DNA from: Chloroflexota bacterium
GTDB taxonomy: Bacteria; Chloroflexota; Anaerolineae; Aggregatilineales; UBA3940
DNA length: 12,447 nucleotides
Assembly: GCA_024643825.1 (NCBI GenBank)
Contig: JAHEME010000033.1
Coordinates: 1-12,447 of the forward strand
Direction: 5' to 3'
Shown here: positions 1 through 5,625 of the stretch, piece by piece
How positions within the stretch are numbered: the first letter of the stretch is position 1
How the letters are laid out: the number at the start of each line of letters is the position of its first letter
Translations under genes and position numbers: made by a program
Notes under the pieces: generated by a model
Seen by the model: only the letters and a program-made list of their open reading frames with translations
What the model was told of the DNA's origin: nothing
Database searches by the model: none

Positions 1-116
1 CCGATGTCTGGGCCATCGCGCAGGGCTTTATCTCGATCACACCCATTCACCTCGATCTGACGGCGCACACGTTGTTGCCAGAGATCAAGAGTTGGGGCTT
101 CTCCAACGAGGGCTAA
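1..116 (+). CDS. surE: 5'/3'-nucleotidase SurE, C-terminal end (partial)
   Basis: The frame starting at base 3 gives 37 residues ending at TAA 114-116. They contain DVWAIAQGFISITPIHLDLT, which matches the C-terminal signature of SurE (typically D-x-x-A-x-x-x-G-[YF]-[IV]-S-[IV]-T-P-L-x-x-D-L-T). SurE is a metal-dependent cytosolic phosphatase acting on nucleoside monophosphates and related substrates; its catalytic N-terminal half lies upstream of the window. The stop is 18 bases before the next start on the same strand, so the two genes may be co-transcribed. The call rests on one short but characteristic motif. Confidence 0.8.
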   Translation, partial: DVWAIAQGFISITPIHLDLTAHTLLPEIKSWGFSNEG

Positions 117-134
117 AAGTTTGGACAAATCTGT

Positions 135-1073
135 ATGGTGCGAATAGAACGCGCAGCATGGGGCGGATGGTCGGGCTGTGTTTCGATTGATAATGGTCTC
201 ATCAACCTGATCGTCACCACCGATGTCGGGCCGCGCATCCTTCACTTCGGGCGTGATGGTGGCGAAAATCAACTGGCCGTGATCGACGCCGATCAGGGCC
301 AGACAGGCGGCGACGAGTATCGATTCTATGGGGGGCATCGACTCTGGCATGCCCCGGAATCTATCGAACGCACGTATGTGCCGGATAACCAGCCCGTCGA
401 GGTGGAAACCATCCCCGGCGGTGTAACGCTCACCCAGCCCGTCGAATCCTCAACGCGCATCCAGAAGCAAATCACACTTGTGATGGCAGATGATCAGCCG
501 CAGATGCGCCTTACCCATCGATTAATCAATCAAGGACTATGGCCTGTCGAGCTTGCGCCCTGGGCGCTGACCATGTGTGCGCCGAGCGGAGTAGGCATTC
601 TCCCATTACCGCCGCTGGCTTCGCATGATCCGCACAACCTGCTTCCCCATGCCTCCGTTCATCTATGGCCCTATACGCGCATGAACGATCCGCGCTGGAC
701 GTGGGGCGAGCGGTTTATTCTGCTGCGGCAGGATGAGAATGCCACTGCCCCGCAGAAAGTCGGTGCGTTCACCTCGCAGGGATGGATCGCCTGCGCGCGC
801 GCGGGAGTGCTGTTCGTCAAGACATTCTCAGTGAGCGTAGAGCATCTGTACCCGGATCGTGGCAGCACCGCCGAAATGTTCACCGATCACGCCATGCTGG
901 AGATCGAAACCCTTGGCCCGCTGATCACCCTTCAACCGGGGCAGTTCGTTGATCACACCGAAACGTGGACTCTGCTCGATGGTATCCCTCAGCCGGAAAC
1001 CGAACACGATGTTCTGCTCCACATCCTCCCACATGTGGAGGCAATTCTTGATCGTGTCCCCCCCTCATCGTGA
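135..1073 (+). CDS. DUF4380-like protein, galactose-mutarotase-type fold
   Basis: This 312-residue protein has no signal peptide or membrane segment, so it is probably cytosolic. The N-terminal part (VSIDNGLINLIVTTDVGPRI, about residues 16-35) followed by LHFGRDGGENQ and then FYGGHRLWHAPES (residues 64-76) resembles DUF4380 proteins, which are predicted to adopt the beta-sandwich of aldose 1-epimerases. Conserved Gly-His-Arg-Leu-Trp and a later TxxHRLxNxGxWPVELAPWALT segment fit a carbohydrate-binding fold. The actual substrate is unknown, and I infer no specific reaction. The ATG at 135 has no strong Shine-Dalgarno sequence. It follows the surE stop by 18 bases, so translation may depend on the upstream gene. 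It ends at TGA 1071-1073, facing a convergent operon. Confidence 0.65.
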   Translation: MVRIERAAWGGWSGCVSIDNGLINLIVTTDVGPRILHFGRDGGENQLAVIDADQGQTGGDEYRFYGGHRLWHAPESIERTYVPDNQPVEVETIPGGVTLTQPVESSTRIQKQITLVMADDQPQMRLTHRLINQGLWPVELAPWALTMCAPSGVGILPLPPLASHDPHNLLPHASVHLWPYTRMNDPRWTWGERFILLRQDENATAPQKVGAFTSQGWIACARAGVLFVKTFSVSVEHLYPDRGSTAEMFTDHAMLEIETLGPLITLQPGQFVDHTETWTLLDGIPQPETEHDVLLHILPHVEAILDRVPPSS

Positions 1074-1083
1074 ACAAAGGGGG

Positions 1084-1115
1084 GAGAGAGGGTCAAGGGG
1101 GGAAGACCCTCTCTC
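1084..1115. terminator. Inverted repeat between convergent genes, terminator-like
   Basis: GAGAGAGGGTC (1084-1094) and GACCCTCTCTC (1105-1115) are perfect reverse complements, giving an 11-bp stem with a 10-base loop AAGGGGGGAA. The repeat sits in the 40-base gap between two convergent genes, and its right arm covers most of the TGA stop (1114-1116) of the minus-strand gene. No T tract follows on either strand, so it is not a textbook intrinsic terminator. An upstream C run (1058-1064) could also pair with the G run at 1079-1084. The position favours a role in bidirectional transcription ending or 3'-end protection; that role is inferred. Confidence 0.4.
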
Positions 1116-2637
1116 ACGCCAACCCTGGGAAGAAATCTATCTTGATGTGATTCTGCCTGATCCGTAGATGCTGTGTGAGTTCAGACTGCACCTCAGTGAC
1201 CATCGCGTTAGGCCCAGAGATGTAGAACACACGATCCCGGTAGGCAAGGACATTCGCGCGAATCATCTTCGCATCTACACGACCGACGTGCCATTTCCAG
1301 TCAGCGGGAATGTGCCGCGTATCTGTGAGCGTATAGATCGTCCTGATCCCCAATTCTCGTTCCGCCCGGTTCAACAATTCCCAGTACACAATCTCATCTG
1401 CGGTTTTGTTGGAGTAAAGCACCACGATGTCTCGCTGTTGGTGTGTATCCAGCAGATACTGGATCATGCTGCGGAACGGGGTAATCCCGATCCCTCCTGC
1501 GATGAATACACACTTCTGGCGCGGGTCTTTTGGCAGGGTGAAATCCCCGGCAAGCTGCGCTGCGAAAATCTCAGTATGCCGATCCATGTTCAGCATCGAC
1601 TGTTTATAGCTGCTCGAATTCGGGTAGAACTTCACGCCCAGCCGGATTTCATTCTCCGTTGGCGACGAGGCCAGCGTGAAGTAGCGCCGGTTGCCCCGGT
1701 TGTCAGGCGCATCGTGCCCCAGAGTCCACTCCATGTACTGCCCCGGTGCAAACGCCAGCCGCTGATTCGGCACAAAAATGAAATCGTAGATATCTGGCGA
1801 GATGCGGATCTTTTCTTTGAGCGTCAGGATCAACCGGGATTTCGGACTCACGAGATACGAGAAGACGTTGCCAACCAGCATGGCGATTTCCGGCGTTATG
1901 TACAGCGATCCGAAGTGGACGTCCGGCGCGAAGAGAAATCCAACCAGCGCCCCGTATATGATCTGTAAGGGGCGAGTGGGGGGCGTCGTCAGCGGCTCGG
2001 TCAGGATCACGAAGGCGAAGAAGAACAGCGGCGAGACGGAAAATGTGCGTCCCAAACTGGAGAGGAGATCGTTTCCATTGAAGATGCTGAGTACCGTGAT
2101 CGTTGCCAGTGCTGAGATCAGGAAGCTGACCACCAGATCGCGCCGCTGAATCTTTCGCACCAGCAGCATCCCGCCGATCAACACAAATGGCAGCATGGAG
2201 GCGGTTCCGATCCACCAGCTTGCGTTCTGATTCAGTGTGATCGCCGTCAGCGCCACCGCGAACGTCACGGGGTTGAACAGATGCTTACGGTTGATCGCCA
2301 CGATGTACTTCGAGGCCATCGCCCACACAGCCGCCCAGCCCAGAAACCACAGGCCGTTCGGGGATTGCACCGGGTCGATAATCAGGGCCAGGATTAGCGC
2401 CGAGATATAGACCGACTCGACGTTGGCTGGAACCTTGAAGACCCGCGCAAAAATCGTGTTCACGATCCACGAGGCGGCGATCAGAAAGCCCACATTGAGC
2501 AGCAACGAAAACGGATCGTAAGGCAGGATACCCACGATGCTAAACGCCAGCGCGATAACGAGCAGGGCAATCAGGTAGTACAGTACCAGACGGTACATCG
2601 TAACTTTATTCAACCATCGATCAACGAGCTTACCCAT
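1114..2637 (-). CDS. NqrB/RnfD-like membrane domain fused to FAD/NAD(P)H oxidoreductase
   Basis: This is a 507-residue, two-domain protein. Residues 15 to about 265 form a multi-spanning membrane region with NqrB/RnfD-type signatures: KHLFNPVTFAVAL (118-130) and ILTEPLTTPPTRP (211-223). Residues about 268-507 are a ferredoxin-NADP reductase-like module: PGQY (298-301) and RRYFTLAS (317-324, the RxYS-type FAD motif), GGIGITPFRSM (381-391, nucleotide-binding loop), YISGPNAMV (472-480), and a terminal aromatic segment DFFPG. It should take electrons from cytosolic NAD(P)H to FAD and pass them into the membrane domain. There is no 2Fe-2S ferredoxin domain as in NqrF (C376 is the only cysteine) and no SGAT flavinylation motif in the membrane part. 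I chose ATG 2637 because an AAGGAA lies about 11 bases upstream and the membrane protein starts naturally there; a longer frame from 2769 runs through apbE. The start overlaps the apbE stop by 8 bases, indicating translational coupling. Confidence 0.85.
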   Translation of the reverse strand: MGKLVDRWLNKVTMYRLVLYYLIALLVIALAFSIVGILPYDPFSLLLNVGFLIAASWIVNTIFARVFKVPANVESVYISALILALIIDPVQSPNGLWFLGWAAVWAMASKYIVAINRKHLFNPVTFAVALTAITLNQNASWWIGTASMLPFVLIGGMLLVRKIQRRDLVVSFLISALATITVLSIFNGNDLLSSLGRTFSVSPLFFFAFVILTEPLTTPPTRPLQIIYGALVGFLFAPDVHFGSLYITPEIAMLVGNVFSYLVSPKSRLILTLKEKIRISPDIYDFIFVPNQRLAFAPGQYMEWTLGHDAPDNRGNRRYFTLASSPTENEIRLGVKFYPNSSSYKQSMLNMDRHTEIFAAQLAGDFTLPKDPRQKCVFIAGGIGITPFRSMIQYLLDTHQQRDIVVLYSNKTADEIVYWELLNRAERELGIRTIYTLTDTRHIPADWKWHVGRVDAKMIRANVLAYRDRVFYISGPNAMVTEVQSELTQHLRIRQNHIKIDFFPGLA

Positions 2638-3376
2638 GATATACGTATTCCTTGATGCCGCTGGTAAGTGTGGCTCTACCAGTGGCATCGATTTGATAGC
2701 CTTCAAACCCATCCAGTGCTTCGATGAACTCAATCCCCATCGTACCCATAGCGAAGGCGGCGGTCGCATATCGATCCGCGTCCAGAATGTTCGGGCCGAT
2801 CACCGTTAGACTCACGCACGCATCCAGAGTCTGCTCCGGCTGGTTGGGGTTATAGATGTGCTGCCCACGAATAGACGTGCCTGAGGTAGCCACTGCCTGA
2901 TTTGTGACTGCCAGCACCTTGACGATCTCATGAACGTTGAATGGGTTGCGAATTCCCACCCGCCACGTACCACCCTCCGGGCTTAGTCCATAGGTTTGAA
3001 TATCGCCACCAGCATCCACATAGAAATTAGAAAACCCCTTCATCCACAGCAGCGAGGCCGCATTCTGGATCGCCCATCCTTTGACAATGCCAGACGGATC
3101 ATAGAACCCGTTTCGGGCAATATTGAAGTAGCCGTGTGTTTCCATCCGCGTTTGCTCCGCCAACTGGAAGATGTCGCGCATGTCCTCGCAGGCATCCTCC
3201 AGACTCAAGGTATGCGCGTTAATCCGGGAGATTTCGCTGGTCGGCTTATAGGTGCTGAATATTTCATCGACGGCCTCGAAGTAGGCAAATACCGCGTCGA
3301 GGTCACGTTCTGACCGATGCTGCTCCGCCACCTCCAACGTCACGGGCATTCCCATGATCAATCGTGTCTTCTTCAT
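2630..3376 (-). CDS. apbE: ApbE-family FMN transferase without signal peptide
   Basis: This 248-residue protein has the ApbE motifs in order: YKPTSEISRIN (43-53), DPSGIVKGWAIQ (93-104), DAGGDI (121-126), TSGTSIRGQHIYNP (164-177) and DADRYATAAFAMG (199-211), where D201 and T205 match the Mg2+-binding D...T pair. ApbE cleaves FAD and attaches FMN to a Thr/Ser in a target protein; the adjacent upstream gene supplies a clear target site. Most ApbE proteins are exported lipoproteins of 300 or more residues. This one begins directly at the domain (MKKTRLIMGMPV) with no signal sequence or lipobox. It starts 6 bases after the FMN-binding gene stop and in the same reading frame, separated by one TAG. 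No convincing Shine-Dalgarno is seen, so translation may depend on the preceding gene. Either a cytosolic enzyme or a split of an ancestral fusion would explain this. Confidence 0.88.
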   Translation of the reverse strand: MKKTRLIMGMPVTLEVAEQHRSERDLDAVFAYFEAVDEIFSTYKPTSEISRINAHTLSLEDACEDMRDIFQLAEQTRMETHGYFNIARNGFYDPSGIVKGWAIQNAASLLWMKGFSNFYVDAGGDIQTYGLSPEGGTWRVGIRNPFNVHEIVKVLAVTNQAVATSGTSIRGQHIYNPNQPEQTLDACVSLTVIGPNILDADRYATAAFAMGTMGIEFIEALDGFEGYQIDATGRATLTSGIKEYVYHG

Positions 3377-3382
3377 GATCGT

Positions 3383-4003
3383 CTATTGGGCAGAGAGTAA
3401 GGCGTTGTTAAGCGACTGGGCAAACGCTTCGCTGGTCAGAGTGGCCCCGGAAACAATATGGACATGGGCGCTCTGCACTTGCATCGCTTCAGTTTCCAGC
3501 CAGGGCAGCGCCTGCTGACTAATTTGCTGAGAAAGTCGGCGATGGTTGGGATATTGCAGCGGCTGGATATCTATGATCTTTCCATTTTGTACCGTAGCCT
3601 GCACTTGTACATTTCCATAGAATGCGTCCGCTACGCTGCCCACATAGGTTCCATCGCGATACTGCCCCTCCGGGGTTGCTGTTGGGGGCACGGCAGTCGG
3701 CGGCACAGATGTCGGAATGGTGGGTACTGATGGCTGAGGAACGTCCGTAGGTACAACCTGCGATACATTCACGGTGGCGGAGTCCGCTACTGAGGATGGA
3801 TTGAATTTGGATGGTTGTATCTTCCCCTGCTGATTTGCCGCAGCAGGCGCAATCGGCGCAATGCTTGCTGTGCCTAAATCCTGCGTGCCTACAATGCGCT
3901 CATGAATGGCATACGCAACGAAGGTGAACAGGACAAAAATCGACAGCGAGAATTGTTTGACTCGCTGCCCAAAGGAGGTTCGCCGGGACTTGTTCTTTGA
4001 CAT
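3383..4003 (-). CDS. Membrane-anchored FMN-binding domain protein (flavinylation target)
   Basis: This 206-residue protein has a basic N-terminus, one membrane segment (about 15-34), a Pro/Thr-rich linker (about 83-112, with repeated VPPTA) and a C-terminal FMN_bind domain (about 115-206). The domain ends with VSGATLTSEAF; T188 of SGAT (185-188) is the expected covalent FMN acceptor by analogy with NqrC and RnfG. The Asp usually three residues before the S of SGAT is His182 here. With the linker and domain outside the membrane, it would accept electrons from the fused NqrB/RnfD-FNR protein two genes downstream and hand them to an unknown extracytosolic acceptor. The N-terminus holds SRRTSF (6-11), a weak twin-arginine-like pattern. 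The start is well supported: AAGGAG (4012-4017 on the complement) lies 8-9 bases before ATG 4003. It is the first gene of the operon. Confidence 0.87.
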   Translation of the reverse strand: MSKNKSRRTSFGQRVKQFSLSIFVLFTFVAYAIHERIVGTQDLGTASIAPIAPAAANQQGKIQPSKFNPSSVADSATVNVSQVVPTDVPQPSVPTIPTSVPPTAVPPTATPEGQYRDGTYVGSVADAFYGNVQVQATVQNGKIIDIQPLQYPNHRRLSQQISQQALPWLETEAMQVQSAHVHIVSGATLTSEAFAQSLNNALLSAQ

Positions 4004-4256
4004 GATAGAGTGCTCCTTAAACTACGACTTTTCTGCGCCTTGCTGAATAAGATGGTTGAAGTGTAGTGATCTGCCGTCCGCCGATGGTTAAATCTTTGTG
4101 AGGAAATTGTGATGATTTTAAGAGAATGATGAGGAATATGAGCCGCAAAGGATGTTTGCTGTTCCTGAAGCGCAATAGTTTGAAGACTTCCGCCTTTTCG
4201 CTGATAATAGAGCCGCTTAGAAGATTTCTATCTCCCCACCTCTGGAGGGTTAGCTC
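4004..4256. promoter_or_regulatory. Divergent intergenic region between flavin operon and aminotransferase
   Basis: This 253-base non-coding stretch separates divergent genes and is visibly richer in A and T than the flanking coding DNA. It must hold promoters for both directions. A plus-strand promoter can be proposed (see 4180-4208). For the minus strand I found only a weak TAAAAT-like element (4115-4120, complement) without a good -35, so I do not call it. An imperfect short inverted repeat, AGAA-GAT-TTCT, lies at 4220-4230 just upstream of the aminotransferase ribosome site. No riboswitch or small gene was recognised. Confidence 0.5.
4180..4208 (+). promoter_or_regulatory. Predicted sigma70-type promoter for aminotransferase-treS
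   Basis: TTGAAG (4180-4185) and GATAAT (4203-4208) match the -35 and -10 consensus at 4/6 and 5/6 positions, with a 17-base spacer. Transcription would start near 4215, giving a leader of about 40 nt before ATG 4257. This is a pattern match only. Confidence 0.45.
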
Positions 4257-5600
4257 ATGACCAGCAGCCACGCCGATCTGGTGCGTCGCAACAAGGAATT
4301 CACACTCGCAAGTTGGACAGCGCAGGATTCCTGGAATCCGCTTTCGATGGCCCGCGCGGAAGGCGTCTACTTCTGGGATGCTGACGGCAAACGCTACATC
4401 GATTGGTCGTCCCAGTTGGTCAACGTGAATGTGGGACACGGGCATCCCCATGTAATCAAAGCGATTCAGGATCAGGTGGCGCAGGTCGCTTATGCCTATC
4501 CCGGCATCGCCACTGAACCCCGCGCTCGCCTCGGCGAGATGCTGCGCGAGATTGCGCCATCGGGTCTCGTTAAGAGCTTCTTCACCAATGGTGGTGCAGA
4601 TGCCGTCGAGAATGCCATGAAGATGGCGCGCCTCTATACCGGGCGGCAGAAGGTCATGACGCGCTATCGTTCCTATCACGGGGCCACCTTCGGCGCGATG
4701 ACGGCTGGCGGAGACCCCCGCCGTCTTGCCAACGAGCCGGGCGTTCCCTGGGTCGTCCATGTGCATGGCCCCTATGCCTATCGCAGCCCGGCCTACCGGG
4801 GCCGCACCGAAGCCGAAGGCGATCAGGCAGTGGTCGATCAGATCGAGGAGACCATCCAGTTCGAAGGTCCGGAGAACGTCGCCGCCATACTGCTCGAAGG
4901 CTACAACGGAACAAGCGGAGTCATGCAGGGCGGCGAAACCTTCTGGCGCGGTATCCAGTCGATCTGCGACCGCTACGGCATTCTGCTAATCATCGATGAA
5001 GTCATGAGTGGCTTTGGCCGTACCGGGGAATGGTTCGGCGTCAATCACTATCCCTACGTAAAACCCGATCTCATGGCGATGGCAAAGGGCCTCACCAGTG
5101 GCTATGTACCGATGGGCGGCGTGATGGTCACTGAGCCGATTGCCACCCACTTCGCCGATCATCCCCTGTGGGGCGGTCTTACCTACAGCGCACACACGCT
5201 GGCTTGTGCGGCAGGGATCGCCAACATCGAGGTCTATAAGAACGAGAACCTGATCGAGAATGCGCGCAGCATGGGCAAGGTGATGCGCAAGGGCTTGATG
5301 GACCTTGCCGAAAATCATCCCAGCATCGGTGAAGTTCGTGGCACGGGGCTGCTTCAGGTCATCGAACTCGTCACCAACCGGGAGACGCGCGAGCCGATGA
5401 GCGCTTGGAATCAGCCCGCTACCGAGCCGATGAAGAAACTGGCGGGCAAACTGCGCGAACTCGGCATGAACACCTTTGTGCGCTTCAACTGGATATTCTG
5501 CGCGCCGCCGCTGGTGGTCACTGAGGAACAGATGCAGGAGGGGCTGGGTATCATCGATCAGGCCCTCGACATCACCGATCAGTCCTACCAGGGTTCGTAG
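4257..5600 (+). CDS. Class III PLP-dependent aminotransferase (omega-aminotransferase type)
   Basis: This 447-residue protein has the full fold-type I, class III layout: TNGGADAVENAMKMAR (110-125, cofactor phosphate binding), YHGAT (140-144), LLIIDEVMSGFGRTGEW (243-259, with D247 contacting the PLP ring nitrogen) and AMAKGLTSGYVPMGGV (274-289, with Schiff-base Lys277). The N-terminus (SWTAQDSWNPLSMARAEGVY, 19-38) and the EGYNGTSGV segment (214-222) recall enzymes annotated as taurine or beta-alanine type transaminases, but the amino donor cannot be fixed from sequence. It is probably cytosolic. GGAGGG (4244-4249) sits 7 bases before the ATG, a strong ribosome site. The gene is followed after 25 bases by treS on the same strand, so the two are probably co-transcribed. 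Alternative names such as 4-aminobutyrate or diaminobutyrate transaminase are less likely but not excluded. Confidence 0.85.
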   Translation: MTSSHADLVRRNKEFTLASWTAQDSWNPLSMARAEGVYFWDADGKRYIDWSSQLVNVNVGHGHPHVIKAIQDQVAQVAYAYPGIATEPRARLGEMLREIAPSGLVKSFFTNGGADAVENAMKMARLYTGRQKVMTRYRSYHGATFGAMTAGGDPRRLANEPGVPWVVHVHGPYAYRSPAYRGRTEAEGDQAVVDQIEETIQFEGPENVAAILLEGYNGTSGVMQGGETFWRGIQSICDRYGILLIIDEVMSGFGRTGEWFGVNHYPYVKPDLMAMAKGLTSGYVPMGGVMVTEPIATHFADHPLWGGLTYSAHTLACAAGIANIEVYKNENLIENARSMGKVMRKGLMDLAENHPSIGEVRGTGLLQVIELVTNRETREPMSAWNQPATEPMKKLAGKLRELGMNTFVRFNWIFCAPPLVVTEEQMQEGLGIIDQALDITDQSYQGS

Positions 5601-5625
5601 CAGCCAGCCATCGAGGATCGTTTCC

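Noticed and set aside
83..134. Separate promoter for the DUF4380-like gene.
   Set aside because: Only 18 bases separate it from surE and no convincing -35/-10 pair is visible, so co-transcription is simpler.
1079..1102. G-quadruplex in the convergent gap.
   Set aside because: Only three separate G tracts are present; a four-tract motif would require splitting one G6 run without a loop.
1168..1968. A 266-codon plus-strand open frame antisense to the reductase fusion.
   Set aside because: It mirrors a well-supported gene, and its His/Arg-rich sequence shows no domain.
2638..2769. A longer start (44 extra residues) for the NqrB/RnfD-FNR fusion protein.
   Set aside because: It would lie wholly inside the apbE coding region, has no membrane-protein character, and ATG 2637 has a better ribosome site and the usual tight overlap.
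4017..4766. A 249-codon minus-strand open frame covering the divergent promoter region.
   Set aside because: Most of it is antisense to the aminotransferase; no known motif and no ribosome site.
5476..5625. A longer start (50 extra residues) for trehalose synthase.
   Set aside because: The extra residues are Arg/Ser-rich out-of-frame translation of the aminotransferase end; GTG 5626 with GAGGA upstream gives the normal TreS N-terminus.
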